Under the pieces are notes generated by a model, which worked only from the letters and a program-made list of their open reading frames with translations, had not been told where the DNA came from and searched no databases. Shown here in pieces: positions 36,401-45,249 of a DNA stretch of 64,000 bases. Source of the DNA: CAWBBA01 sp963729795 (GTDB lineage: Bacteria; Desulfobacterota; Desulfomonilia; Desulfomonilales; Desulfomonilaceae); assembly GCA_963729795.1 (NCBI GenBank), contig CAVSPC010000022.1, positions 62,001-126,000 on the forward strand, written 5' to 3'. Position numbers and translations under genes: made by a program. Position 1 is the stretch's first letter; each line of letters begins with the position of its first letter.

Positions 36401-36816
36401 AGACAGGAGTTTTTACTTCCTGCATAAACCTCAACAAGATAGCCCTGGCTAGGGCTATCCAGGCTGACGGACCTACAGTTCCGGACATTCCATCGCTAGT
36501 GCAACTCCTAAAAAACACCAAATTGAAGTTGTATTCCGGGAAAATGGCCCGTCACCTGGCTGAGATCCTCCTCGACCTAGGCGAACCGCACTTCGAAGAG
36601 GTTGAGTCCTGGGTTAAGGCAGCGATACTCAACCACGAGGAAACGGGGATGAAATGGGACCTAGCCAGTGACTATCTGGTCTTTGCGCAATTCATGAAAT
36701 CACAGGGTCGGCCGGAGCAGGAAAAGGATTATTTGAATAAAGCCCTTTCCTTGTTCAAGCAATGTGGAGCCGAAGGATGGTGTCGCAGAATAGAAACCGG
36801 GCGCACACAAGGGTAA
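33460..36816 (+). CDS. zinc-ribbon class III adenylate/guanylate cyclase with ATPase and TPR domains
   Basis: A large signalling protein of 1,118 residues. Residues 1-50 form two CxxC zinc ribbons (CRNCRFEN.., CGNCGSR, CPQC, CGQCGHP). Residues 95-280 are a class III cyclase domain with metal-binding Asp102 (FVDMKGFT) and Asp146 (LRGDGILALFG), 44 apart as usual. An AAA_16/STAND-like ATPase follows, with Walker A GEAGVGKS and Walker B LILAFEDLHWTD. The last about 500 residues are TPR-like helical repeats. Both metal aspartates are present, so the cyclase may be active. The input signal and the choice of cAMP or cGMP cannot be read from the sequence. It is followed by a small unknown gene. Confidence 0.88.
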   Translation: MQCRNCRFENPAGMKFCGNCGSRLDLFCPQCNSSHPPDSKFCGQCGHPLIFLQDPRVQRPLSFDEKLTKIQRYLPGGLTEKILSQKDKIEGERRQVTIMFVDMKGFTPLTERLGPEETFALMDQVFEILINCIHDYEGTVNELRGDGILALFGSPIALEDAPLRAVRSSLAIHREMIRFSEKLRAEEGIPPILVRIGINTGPVVVGSLGNDLRVQFTAVGDTINMAARMEQLAEPGTTYVTEETFRPTEGFFRFEALGKRLVKGKKKPVKIYRVLAPSTRRTRFDVSAERGLTYFIGRQRELGLLLESFEQAKAGRGQAVSVVGEAGVGKSRLLYEFRKAVANENILFLEGRCLSYCRENAYHPIVDMLKSNFGVEDMDTDADVTDKVKRGLAALGIDETTTLPYLLDLLSVKDSGIDKISMSPAARKDRILHSLRRLVVKGSERRPLILAFEDLHWTDKSSEETAKYLLESIPRAKILMILTYRPEFVHTWGGKSFHNSLTVNRLSNRESLAMVSHILGSDDVAMDLFDLILEKTEGVPFFIEEFVRALKDMEIIKRNESYHLAEGVDRVAIPSTIQDTVMARVDSLPDSPKEVLQAASAIGREFSFKLIKAVTELPEPTLLSYLSALMYAELVYERGIFPESTYIFRHAITREVVYDSILTNRKKLLHRKIGKSMEDMYGDNLDSYSGILADHFMLGEDFQKSADYSRLASERAYSQAAVPSAISYAQKRITGLESLPPTPENQLQLIDTRIWKGQTLFTAGHLAEAKEAIEPILEMTVQSNDKNRMGQIYFILGAYQCAVKEESARGLELLRKAIQSAEEARDARSAIMAHFYYGESLCLNCQFESGAKSIRKAIRILEAVQNLWAASALYSHLSYYAHNYQGKVDEGFATSRKALEIAENSGDIHSRAHAYVCHGISYFYKGLFTEAEEHILRGIDLCEYHPIPAVGHQALGYTYFEKGDYKKSYAHHQKAIEFREQTGVFTSCINLNKIALARAIQADGPTVPDIPSLVQLLKNTKLKLYSGKMARHLAEILLDLGEPHFEEVESWVKAAILNHEETGMKWDLASDYLVFAQFMKSQGRPEQEKDYLNKALSLFKQCGAEGWCRRIETGRTQG

Positions 36817-36878
36817 CCAAAATCCTATCCACCTCTGTTCATTGTGAAGTGCGAAGGAACTGAAAGGAGAAGAGGATC

Positions 36879-37208
36879 ATGGGAGTGCCAAAAGACGAAA
36901 AGGACCTTTTGGAGGGCGCTTATTGTCGTTTTGCCGCTATTTTCACCTGGACGTCCCAGGAGGATGAAGTGGCCAGAGAGAGGTTCAAGAAGTGGCTTGA
37001 TTTTGATCGCTTATTGGCCGAGACGGAGATCGTTCCGAAACACACGCGGGCTTACAGCCTGATTGGAGCGCGAACACTTGTCGTCATTGGCTTGTGCAAA
37101 AGTTTGCGGGGCCTGCATCGCTATTGCTCGGAAATCATCTTCAATACGGGCATTGAGGCCGATTTTTATCACGCCGTGGATGTAGACGAACTCAAGGACC
37201 TTGTTTAG
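36879..37208 (+). CDS. conserved-looking protein of about 109 residues, function unknown
   Basis: A soluble protein, start ATG with AAGGAGAAGAGG upstream. The sequence has a normal alpha/beta composition. The N-terminal half is acidic and helical; the middle strand ARTLVVIGLCKSLRGLHRYC precedes an acidic end (HAVDVDELKDLV). The end pattern resembles the small DUF3303-like dimeric alpha/beta barrels, but I cannot assign it firmly. It sits 62 bases after the cyclase and may be co-transcribed. Confidence 0.6.
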   Translation: MGVPKDEKDLLEGAYCRFAAIFTWTSQEDEVARERFKKWLDFDRLLAETEIVPKHTRAYSLIGARTLVVIGLCKSLRGLHRYCSEIIFNTGIEADFYHAVDVDELKDLV

Positions 37209-37474
37209 ACTGAGCAGGCTAGTCCAAATGGGAGCCCAGTGAACCCTGTCAGCCCGGGAAGGGTGACAATAGCGAACCACCTTTTCCCGTTGGGCGTGCC
37301 CACATCTTACCCCGACCTGCTACCTGTCCCCATGTTGGGCCGGCCTTGACAACAGGTCCAGGTTGTAATGAGCACAGTCTTTTTTGGATTGCTATGACTG
37401 TGTCCGCGGTATCTTGTGTCCATTTTTCAACACAATCCCTAATGCTTCAAGCTGAAAAAAAAGGGAGGGGAATC

Positions 37475-38755
37475 ATGACACGAGCAGGCATATCGATTTG
37501 CGTTCTCGTAATGATCGCCTGTGCGGTGGCCGCACAGGCGCCCCCAGCACTGCAACGGTCGGTGAATTGTGACCCTCAGGGATTGATGCAGGGTTTTCCT
37601 CCATCTCCGGAAAAACGAGTAACAGTTACTGCGGACGCAAAGAACTGGCTATTGCCTCCTAACACCACGTGGTCCTACCAGCATGCCTGCGAGCTTGTTG
37701 CCACTAAACGAGTAGGTCGAGGCATCTGCGTTTCGGCATTGCCCAGAGCACGGAAACAGCTTGATGACATAAAGTTTGACGACTGCACCGACGCAGTGAT
37801 TGTGCTGCACAAAGGCAGAATCGTCTACGAGAATTACGCAAAGGGCATGAGACCTGAAACTTGCCACCTGCTGTTCTCTGCCAGCAAATCGTTCGTAGGA
37901 TTGATTGCGGCTATCATGATATCGCAGGGTGTGATCCACGGAAAGGATCCGGTTTCGCAGTACGTTTCTGAGCTGGCTGATTCTGCATATAGCCGCGCAA
38001 CAATAAGACAGGTCATGGATATGCGCGTGAATGTCAAGTTCTTGGAAGATTACACAGCCAATCCTCCATCTGACGTACGCTGCATCTTCTGTTATATGGC
38101 CTCAGCCAACTGGTGGATTCCCGGCCCGTGCTTGTGCCGCGGGGTGCCCTCTAATCTTTATGAGGCCCTGCAGAACTTGAAGGAATCGGAAGAATCAAGC
38201 AGCGGGTGTATGAATTACAAGTCCCCGAACGCCGACGTGCTGGCATGGGTCGTAAGCAACAAGTCGGGCAAATCGCTGTCCGAGCTTGTTTCAGAGCAGA
38301 TATGGAGCAAGATAGGAGCGCACCATGATGCTTACTATCTCGTGGACACGTTAGGCAAGGAGGCTGCATTCGGCGGACTGAACGTAACTCTGCGGGATTT
38401 TGCTCGTTTCGGGGAAATGATGAGAAAAATGGGGAAGTGGAATGAGCAACAAGTGGTTCCGAAGAGTGTTATTGAGGACATAACGCAAGGTGGCGATCAT
38501 TGCCAAGTATTCCCAAATACCAATAAGCCCTTGCTGGCTAATTGGTCATACCGAAGCCAGTGGTGGGTGATGAACAACTCAAACGGCGCCTACATGGCTA
38601 GAGGTGTACACGGGCAGCGCCTATACATTGATCCGAAAGCCCAAATGGTGGTCGCCAAATTCGGAATAGATCAGGCAGTGGACGATACATCCATTGACGA
38701 GGCTTACCAAAAGGTATTCGATGCGCTTGCGACACGCTTAGAAAATGAGGACTAG
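37475..38755 (+). CDS. exported serine hydrolase of the beta-lactamase/class C family
   Basis: A 426-residue protein with an N-terminal signal peptide (hydrophobic residues 6-20, likely cut after VAAQA), so periplasmic. The penicillin-binding-protein/beta-lactamase fold is marked by the nucleophile Ser135 and Lys138 in FSASKSF, a Tyr-containing second motif (MNYKSPNADV) and a late HGQR in place of KTG. These fit the broad EstB/6-aminohexanoate-hydrolase-like group rather than a true beta-lactamase. Several extra Cys suggest disulfides. The ATG at 37475 follows AAGGGAGGGG. The substrate is unknown and no operon partner is obvious. Confidence 0.8.
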   Translation: MTRAGISICVLVMIACAVAAQAPPALQRSVNCDPQGLMQGFPPSPEKRVTVTADAKNWLLPPNTTWSYQHACELVATKRVGRGICVSALPRARKQLDDIKFDDCTDAVIVLHKGRIVYENYAKGMRPETCHLLFSASKSFVGLIAAIMISQGVIHGKDPVSQYVSELADSAYSRATIRQVMDMRVNVKFLEDYTANPPSDVRCIFCYMASANWWIPGPCLCRGVPSNLYEALQNLKESEESSSGCMNYKSPNADVLAWVVSNKSGKSLSELVSEQIWSKIGAHHDAYYLVDTLGKEAAFGGLNVTLRDFARFGEMMRKMGKWNEQQVVPKSVIEDITQGGDHCQVFPNTNKPLLANWSYRSQWWVMNNSNGAYMARGVHGQRLYIDPKAQMVVAKFGIDQAVDDTSIDEAYQKVFDALATRLENED

Positions 38756-39528
38756 TATGGGGTCCCCAAAATTCATGCGCGTGAGAAACGATGAAGAGGA
38801 AGTGCGCGAGAAGCTGGAAGAAGAAGTAATAGAGTAGAAAGGACCCTAAGCCTGGCTCGGAGAAATTGAACGGCGTCAGATCAAAGTCACTTGGAGATCA
38901 CGATCTTGGCGGATACGGGGATGGGTCGGCAGTTGCACGCTCTCGGCAAAGCCAAGGTTTTACCGTTCCATGGCTAGACCACGAATGTTGAACGCACATC
39001 AAAGTTGACACAGGTTCCAGGGTGCAGTATGCTAAAAGACAAATGAAATTAGAAATCTGGGCCGGCGGATAACGACGATACCTCCGGTACGCAGGTTCAG
39101 CTTGGGGGACGTAACTGATCCGTCACCATCCGGAAACCTTTGAAAAATGCGTTACCCGACAGTTTTATCAGGTTTGGCCTTAAACGGGTTTGCACAGCGG
39201 CATTCTCGGGCATCTCTCTTTCGAGACAGCAGTCAAATGCCGAAATATTCCGGGGCCGCCTGAAAGTATCCGGCGAGAAAATTTGTTGCGTATTCAAGAC
39301 ACGGTAGAATGCGTGTTAACCACAGAATAGTAGGCGTATTTATCTTTTTGGAAGAACTTGAAGAGTCCAAGCCGGTACCAGTGATCTGATACAGTTTTGG
39401 CTGAAACGGAGACTGACGTCTGATTGGATCATCGACAGTGGGGGCTGGTTTCAAAGGTTGAGACGCAACTTGGTTCTTTGTGATCTTGAGGTAATTACGG
39501 TAAGGACAACTTTAGGGAGGTCAATGCC
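38756..39528. other. gene-poor region with possible decayed coding traces
   Basis: No intact gene. A 20-codon acidic frame starts at about 38775, and a stretch near 38877-38975 reads like coding sequence (LADTGMGRQLHALGKAKVLP) but lacks a start, so this may be a degraded gene. No cobalamin riboswitch was found in front of the BtuF-like gene. Confidence 0.35.
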
Positions 39529-40338
39529 GTGAAGATCTGGTGCGAGAGTCTCGATTATCAGTTCGATCTCCCTGAACGACCGGAGCGGGTTGTATGTTTG
39601 GTGGCTGCGGCCACGGAAGCGCTCTATGCCATGGGATTGGGGGAACGAGTGGTCGGGGTATCGAGCTACTGCCACCGATACATCCGAGATTTGAATAAAC
39701 CGGTCGCCGGAGACTACCTGAAAATTGACGACCAACGCTTTGCTGAACTGGACCCGGATCTCGTCGTTGTCACAACGGGAGTACAACGGAAACTAGGGCT
39801 GGAGCTTGCCAAGAAAGGACTGCCCGTTTACGCGTTACCTCTGCCGAACAGCTTCTATGGAATTCTTGAAAACAACATCACCTTGGGGGCGTTACTGAAT
39901 AACGTAAGAGCGGGCCGCGATCTTTCTCTTCGCATGGAATCGGAGGCCGCCGCCATTCGAGAGCGCAATCCCCCGACAAGACCGCGGGTTTATGTGGAAC
40001 TCTGGTTCGGACGGTACATGCGCTCAATCGGAGGCCTTACCTATATCAACGATCTCGTTTCCTTTGCCGGCGGCGATGCAATCTTTGCAGACAAACGCCA
40101 AGGATATTTCAAACCGAAGTTTGATGAAGTGCTGACCGAAAGGCCCGATGTGTTTCTCGTGTTCTCCGAGGAGGAATATCCGATCGATCCTCGCGATCTT
40201 GTTGAGAAACGTGGATGGAAAGACGCCCTGGACCTAAAGATAGTCGAATCGTCTGTGAGACGCGGGCAGAACCTGATTCAGGAAGGACCATCCATTGTGG
40301 AGACGGCCTCATGGCTTCAGCAGCAGTTGCACGATTGA
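39529..40338 (+). CDS. BtuF-like corrinoid/metal-chelate binding protein without signal peptide
   Basis: Class III periplasmic-binding-protein fold (Fe/B12 type). It opens with RPERVVCLVAAATEALYAMG, has DPDLVVV typical of BtuF/FhuD proteins, and spans both lobes in 269 residues. Unlike true BtuF it has no signal peptide or lipobox, so it probably works in the cytoplasm, or binds corrinoid for intracellular handling. The start is GTG at 39529 with AGGGAGGT eight bases upstream. CobO and a corrinoid methyl-transfer operon lie downstream. No BtuC or BtuD is in the window. Confidence 0.8.
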   Translation: MKIWCESLDYQFDLPERPERVVCLVAAATEALYAMGLGERVVGVSSYCHRYIRDLNKPVAGDYLKIDDQRFAELDPDLVVVTTGVQRKLGLELAKKGLPVYALPLPNSFYGILENNITLGALLNNVRAGRDLSLRMESEAAAIRERNPPTRPRVYVELWFGRYMRSIGGLTYINDLVSFAGGDAIFADKRQGYFKPKFDEVLTERPDVFLVFSEEEYPIDPRDLVEKRGWKDALDLKIVESSVRRGQNLIQEGPSIVETASWLQQQLHD

Positions 40339-40387
40339 ACAAACGCATCCGTTGAACCTCTGACGTTTGGACGCTGGAGGGACCTTG

Positions 40388-40849
40388 ATGAGCGAGTCCA
40401 AAATCTATCGGACCGGAATTCGTGGAGCGCTGGCACTTGCCAACAAATTGGCCAGGGCGAGGGACAAGGATGTTGCGGTGAGAATGGCGGTTGCTGAAGA
40501 TGACATTGAATCTTTAAAACGCCTTCTGCGTGAGGGCGCAAATATCAATGCGGCAAAAGGCAAGTACAAGACCTCCATTTTAATGGAAGCGGCAGTCCGA
40601 GGAAACCTGGCAGTTATGCGGCTGCTTTTGGAGAGAGGAGCAGATGTCAATATGGCTGACCGAGACGGCTGGACAGCTCTCATGGGGGCTACCATTCAAG
40701 GCCGACTCGAACCGGTCAAGCTGCTTCTGGATTACGGTGCGGACGTGAATGCCAAAAACCACAATGGTGAGACGGCATTGGTTATGGCTACCGGCATGAA
40801 GCACGCGGAAATCAGGGACGCTCTTCTGGAACATGGGGCAGAAGGGTAA
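40388..40849 (+). CDS. ankyrin-repeat protein
   Basis: A small soluble protein of 153 residues. After a helical N-terminus come about four ankyrin repeats from residue 35 to the end, with the usual turns LLREGANINA, LLERGADVNM, LLDYGADVNA and LLEHGAEG. They probably mediate protein-protein contacts; the partner is unknown. The ATG at 40388 has GGAGGGACC upstream. It sits between the BtuF-like gene and the flavin-binding gene in a short same-strand run. Confidence 0.85.
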   Translation: MSESKIYRTGIRGALALANKLARARDKDVAVRMAVAEDDIESLKRLLREGANINAAKGKYKTSILMEAAVRGNLAVMRLLLERGADVNMADRDGWTALMGATIQGRLEPVKLLLDYGADVNAKNHNGETALVMATGMKHAEIRDALLEHGAEG

Positions 40850-40899
40850 TTCATTTCAGCCACGGCTGAATTCATGACATCGCAGAAAAGGAGGCGCCA

Positions 40900-41319
40900 A
40901 TGACCAAGGAACTGATGGAATACTTCAATAAACAGCCCAGATTAGGAACGCTCAGCACGGCTGACAAGAATGGGAAGGTGGATTCCGCCTATTTCGGGTC
41001 GCCGCGAATGGTCGATGAAAAGACCATATTCATGGGCCTGGGCAAGAATCGAACTTTTGCCAACCTTCAAGAAAACCCTCACGCTTGTTTCACGATTATG
41101 GAGCCTGGCAGCAAACTTCCTGAATGGAAAGGGGTTCGGATCTACCTGAAGATGATTGACTGCCAGACATCCGGCGAAAAACTGGACAACATCAGAAGCG
41201 GTATAGCACAGGCAGCCGGAGAGAATGCAGCCAAAATGATTCACGCTGCGATTACTTTTGAGATCCAGGAAGTAAGACCGCTTGCTGATTTTGGACAGGG
41301 ATGGGAGAAGTCGATTTAA
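40900..41319 (+). CDS. pyridoxamine-phosphate-oxidase-like FMN-binding split-barrel protein
   Basis: A 139-residue protein with the split beta-barrel signature of the PNPOx-like family: RLGTLSTADKNGKVDSAYFGSP, then GKNRTFANLQENPHACFTIM. Such proteins bind FMN or F420 or act as small reductases, and some delta-proteobacterial members accompany redox enzymes. An excellent ribosome binding site (AAAAGGAGG) precedes the ATG. It is the last gene of the short plus-strand run before the convergent cobO. The substrate is unknown. Confidence 0.8.
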   Translation: MTKELMEYFNKQPRLGTLSTADKNGKVDSAYFGSPRMVDEKTIFMGLGKNRTFANLQENPHACFTIMEPGSKLPEWKGVRIYLKMIDCQTSGEKLDNIRSGIAQAAGENAAKMIHAAITFEIQEVRPLADFGQGWEKSI

Positions 41320-41529
41320 GAGGCTGTCGCATAAGAATATTTGGGGGGAAGTTTGCCGACTGTGCATTGTTATGCAGTGTGAAATCGATCTCATTGAGGT
41401 CGCCACGAACGAATCCAAACAGATCGGCCTCACGGGAGCCTGAACCGCGATAGGAATTATCTTCGATAGTGACTTATCCCGGGAATGCGATCCGATCTCG
41501 GGTTTAGCGGCAGGCTCCTAATCACAGGG

Positions 41530-42057
41530 TCAGTACTCGAATCCTTTTCGCGCCTTCCCTCCCTTGTCGAAATGGTGCTTGATTTTCTTTATTTCCTGTA
41601 CCGCATCCGCACGGCTGATAATCTCGGGACGAGCATAGCGTCCGGTCAATACCAGTTCCACATTGTTGGGTTTGGAATCCAGGAAGTCCAGAAGGTTCTG
41701 TAGACTGATGAGGCCTAGATGCACTGCCATGTTGACCTCATCGAGTATGATAACATCGTACGAACCGCTGAGCATAGCAGTGCGGGCCTCTGCCAGAGCT
41801 AGCACCGCCATAATGGAATCCTCGGGTTTGGGGCCATCCTTACCTATGAACCCTCTTCTTCCCATGGCCTTTATTATCAACATCGGGGCCAGCGATTGAA
41901 CTGCAATCTGTTCGCCCGAGGTATCAGTCGCTTTCAGGAATTGAACCATGAAGACCTTTAGTCCTCTCCCGATTGCACGTACGGCGAGGCCCAAAGCCGC
42001 TGTGGTTTTTCCTTTTCCTTCGCCGGTAAATACTTGTATTCTCCCTGGCCCGTTCAT
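41530..42057 (-). CDS. cobO: cob(I)yrinic acid a,c-diamide adenosyltransferase (CobO/BtuR type)
   Basis: Adenosylates reduced corrinoids with ATP. The 175 residues show the CobA/CobO/BtuR P-loop variant FTGEGKGKTTAALG, YDVIILDEVNMAV and LVLTGRYARPEI, all typical. It lies on the minus strand between the BtuF-like gene run and the PAS/LuxR regulator. The regulator's open frame extends into it on the other strand, but that extension is not coding. Its presence fits the corrinoid metabolism of the downstream operon. Confidence 0.93.
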   Translation of the reverse strand: MNGPGRIQVFTGEGKGKTTAALGLAVRAIGRGLKVFMVQFLKATDTSGEQIAVQSLAPMLIIKAMGRRGFIGKDGPKPEDSIMAVLALAEARTAMLSGSYDVIILDEVNMAVHLGLISLQNLLDFLDSKPNNVELVLTGRYARPEIISRADAVQEIKKIKHHFDKGGKARKGFEY

Positions 42058-42202
42058 CGCAACCTTCTTAGCAAAAATGGTGACTCATGATATACTTGTA
42101 GGCGAATTCACAAATCGGGCCAAGCTCAATGCCTTTTGTCGTCCACAAGAATTGACAGCGACATTCCTGTCGAATTTCAAATCTATACCCAAAGGGTCTG
42201 GC

Positions 42203-44617
42203 ATGTCAAACGGTCATCTAATGTGGATAGGCTATTCCTCAGAATCTGGAGAGCAGACCCTAAAGGCGCTTGCAAAGCAGTTTGATAAGCTGTCGGTAGA
42301 GGCCATTCTCGATGCCACAGAAGCTCTGAGAGTTTTAGCTAGAGACCCGGGAAAGCATCAAATAGTCATTATCAACGCTCGATCGGCCGGTGCTGAGTTA
42401 GCCCCGCTTGCTACAGGGGTCAAGCAGATCAACCCGGCGATAGAGATCATAGTCATCAGGTATCCCGGCCTGGATTGGGAAAATCTTACTTTGCCCCGTT
42501 ACTATCGACCCATCCTTTTGGACGAATCGTCCAGCCCGGATGTCCTGATTTCGTGCGTAGCCAAACTCCAAGAAATGGTTGAGGCCAAAGAAGATTACGA
42601 TAAGATCAGTCGTGGCTTCGGAGACCGTATAGGAATGTCCAGGACGAGCACTGAGGCTGTGCTGGCCCTCCTGTCCCGCCAGAACTGCCTCGGAATGATA
42701 AGCATGCGGCGTGACGGTTTCTTCACGTCCTACAACGCCGAAGCGGAACGGCTTACAGGATACACCATCGACGAATTGGCACACATACAAGTGTGGGCAA
42801 ATCAAGTGCTTCTTGATCGTGAGAGCGTTCGGGCGCTACTGGATTCCATTTCTATGTTTTGGGCTCGAAAGACGGGAAGGGAGAACATGCGCCTCAAGAT
42901 CAGGCGCAAAGATGGGCTAGTCCTGACACTATCCATGACCGCTGTTGTGCTCCTGGATAACTATGGTCAGGCCAGACAGATCGCGGCGTTTTTTTTCGAC
43001 CCCCTGGCAACCGGAGCTGCCTATGAGTACGAACTCTTGATGAATTCGGGAGCTTGTGGTGTTTACACATATATCCCTGAAATAGGGTTCACCAAAATGT
43101 CCGTGGCAGCCCTCAATCTGTTGAACCTGGCCTTTTCGTTTAACCTGACCAACCAGGATGTATTGAACAAGAGAATCGTGGACCTTCCACTGCCGAGGGA
43201 AACGGCCGAGTCTTGGCAGCACTATTTGGAGGAGATGGCAGCGGGTTCCGCGTCTGCCACAAGCTTCGGTCCCTTGGGGCTGCCGGGTCGCCGTATATTT
43301 GATCACACTTTTGTCGCCCGAGTACCCACAGGGGCAAGAGAAAGATTTGGTGCGCTCGCCGTAGTGGTCCCCCGAGAAGATCTGCCGTCCGATGGGTTTG
43401 AAAGCGCTTCGGCCGAAATGTTGGCCCAAAAGACACTCAACGCTATTTCACGTCCGTTTCTCCTTCTTCGCGCTCATCGGGATGAAGCGGGATATGTCAA
43501 AGATTTCAAGTGCCTTAGCATGAACGTGGCCGGGCTGAAAGCCCTTGGGCTTGAGGCCGCTTTTCGGTCAGGAATGCCTATTGAACAGATCTTTAAAGAT
43601 GCCGAAGCACTAGAGACCCTGTTCGGCTCGGCTATCGAGGTTGCCGAAACGGGAAAAAACACGGATTTCGAGATACGCATCACTCTCAATGCCGAAGGCA
43701 AAGGCACCGAGCGGGCACTGGTTAAGTTCTGGTTGGGCAAGGTGGGGGACGGAGCTGCGGTATTTTTCAAAGACGTGACCACGATTCGTCAGGAGGAGAG
43801 CCACCTCAAACAGTATAGGCATATATTTTCCCACATGGAGGAAGCCATAATCGTCACTGATCTGGTGGGCAACATTATTGATTGGAACCCTGCCAGCGAG
43901 CGCATGTTCGGATATACCAAGGAACAGATCTTGGGAAAATCCGTGTTCGTGCTCACTCCGAACCCGGATGGCGTCCAGCTAAAACAGCACTCCAGCAACG
44001 TCCTGCGCGACGGTGACGTCTGGAAGGGCGAATACGAATTTGTGCGCGGAGATGGGTCACGAGGAATAGCCTTTTCGGTGTTTGCACTGCTCAAGGATGA
44101 TCGAGGTATGGCTTACGGCAGTGTCGGCCTGTGCCACGATCTTACGGAACGCAAGCGCCTGGAGGAAATGCTTACAGTCAAAAATCAAGAGCTTCAGGAA
44201 AAGAATTTGGCGCTAAACACGTTGTTGCGCCACGCAGAAACGGAACGTATGACAGCGTGCGAACGAGTGGTCGCGGACTTGGCGCGCAGGATAAACGACC
44301 GATTGTCTCGCATCCTTGACGGGAGGTACAAGCCGCAAACTGTGGAAACACATGCGAAGCTTCTGCTCCAGGAGCTTGGAGTAGCCCCGAAACCCGGGAC
44401 GCTGGATAGATCGGACCCTACCCTGAAATTGACGGAAAAAGAGTTGGAGGTTGCCCGACTGATACGTCTCGGGAAAACTACCGAGGAAATAGCGTTCATT
44501 CTTAACAAGAGCCCTGACACCATCCGGCTCCAACGCATATCAATTCGAAAAAGGTTGGGACTTGCTCGCAAAGACCGCAACTTAGCAGGTTACCTGAAGA
44601 AAATGGATTTTACCTAA
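42203..44617 (+). CDS. multi-PAS transcriptional regulator with LuxR-type DNA-binding domain
   Basis: A protein of 804 residues. Residues 1-125 look like a degenerate receiver (HQIVIINARSAGAEL). Several PAS-like sensor domains follow, the clearest being the last (IFSHMEEAIIVTDLVGNIID, GYTKEQILGKSV, DLTERKRLEE). A helical linker leads to a C-terminal GerE/LuxR helix-turn-helix (LTEKELEVARLIRLGKTTEE, then NKSPDTIRLQRISIRKRLGL). The start was set at ATG 42203 because the frame upstream runs through cobO on the opposite strand; an AAAGGG lies upstream. It stands right before the corrinoid operon and probably activates it through the TTAGAC repeats at 44942-45011. Confidence 0.8.
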   Translation: MSNGHLMWIGYSSESGEQTLKALAKQFDKLSVEAILDATEALRVLARDPGKHQIVIINARSAGAELAPLATGVKQINPAIEIIVIRYPGLDWENLTLPRYYRPILLDESSSPDVLISCVAKLQEMVEAKEDYDKISRGFGDRIGMSRTSTEAVLALLSRQNCLGMISMRRDGFFTSYNAEAERLTGYTIDELAHIQVWANQVLLDRESVRALLDSISMFWARKTGRENMRLKIRRKDGLVLTLSMTAVVLLDNYGQARQIAAFFFDPLATGAAYEYELLMNSGACGVYTYIPEIGFTKMSVAALNLLNLAFSFNLTNQDVLNKRIVDLPLPRETAESWQHYLEEMAAGSASATSFGPLGLPGRRIFDHTFVARVPTGARERFGALAVVVPREDLPSDGFESASAEMLAQKTLNAISRPFLLLRAHRDEAGYVKDFKCLSMNVAGLKALGLEAAFRSGMPIEQIFKDAEALETLFGSAIEVAETGKNTDFEIRITLNAEGKGTERALVKFWLGKVGDGAAVFFKDVTTIRQEESHLKQYRHIFSHMEEAIIVTDLVGNIIDWNPASERMFGYTKEQILGKSVFVLTPNPDGVQLKQHSSNVLRDGDVWKGEYEFVRGDGSRGIAFSVFALLKDDRGMAYGSVGLCHDLTERKRLEEMLTVKNQELQEKNLALNTLLRHAETERMTACERVVADLARRINDRLSRILDGRYKPQTVETHAKLLLQELGVAPKPGTLDRSDPTLKLTEKELEVARLIRLGKTTEEIAFILNKSPDTIRLQRISIRKRLGLARKDRNLAGYLKKMDFT

Positions 44618-44941
44618 ACGTGGGCTGCGTAGAAACCGCCGTGTCTGTAGCCGCTATCCCAGGCTAAACTCACAACCAAGAATACGTTACCGAAATTGCT
44701 AAACAGCCATTAAGTAATCTATTTCCTGAATACGGCGTCTTGTTTCGGGCATTGTTGCGTGCGCTCGCAATCCAATCCGACGCCGTGACCTACGACTATT
44801 TTTTTATAGCGTTCGCGAAAAAAAATTTTCACGTAAATTTGATGGCTTGGTCTACCCTTGACCGAACTCGAATTTAGATTTGCCGGGGGATACAAGCCGG
44901 GATGGATGGAACTATCTTTAGTAAATCAAAGGGATAGTGTT

Positions 44942-45011
44942 TTAGACCGAACTGAGCGTGTTAGACGTGTAGTCGGTCGAGGGGTGAGGCTCCTGTTAGA
45001 CTTTGTTAGAC
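44942..45011 (+). promoter_or_regulatory. array of four TTAGAC direct repeats (operator)
   Basis: TTAGAC occurs at 44942-44947, 44961-44966, 44996-45001 and 45006-45011; the last three copies are GTTAGAC. The array ends 12 bases in front of the -35 box at 45024, an activator position. The PAS/LuxR regulator gene ends 325 bases upstream, so it is the natural candidate to bind here. The remainder of 44618-44941 shows nothing else. Confidence 0.55.
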
Positions 45012-45023
45012 CATCTATAGATC

Positions 45024-45052
45024 TTGACAGGGTTTCCCACGGTTCGTATTGT
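45024..45052 (+). promoter_or_regulatory. sigma-70 promoter of the corrinoid methyl-transfer operon
   Basis: TTGACA (45024-45029), a 17-base spacer and TATTGT (45047-45052). The start is expected near 45059, giving a leader of about 190 bases before the first methyltransferase gene. Confidence 0.6.
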
Positions 45053-45249
45053 GTTTCTTGATGCTGTTCTGCCACCCTTTGCGGCTCATATAGACATAAC
45101 AAGGCCAACTCCAAAATGGTCTGGATTCAGCGCTACTTTGGAATCTACGACCCATTTCATGCCTGACTACTGGGATGATTAGCGCGAAGCGAAGTTCATA
45201 AGCGTCTTACAATTAACCTGTAACCATGGCGGTTTTCGAGGAGAACTGA

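Noticed and set aside
38756..39528. Cobalamin riboswitch in front of the BtuF-like gene
   Set aside because: No B12-box or other conserved segment was found here or in 44618-45249.
41948..42202. Upstream extension of the PAS/LuxR regulator
   Set aside because: The frame runs antisense through the start of cobO. An ATG at 42203 after an AAAGGG is more reasonable.
44858..45061. 67-residue open frame over the TTAGAC array
   Set aside because: It covers the promoter and repeats, has no ribosome binding site and shows a composition expected for non-coding DNA.
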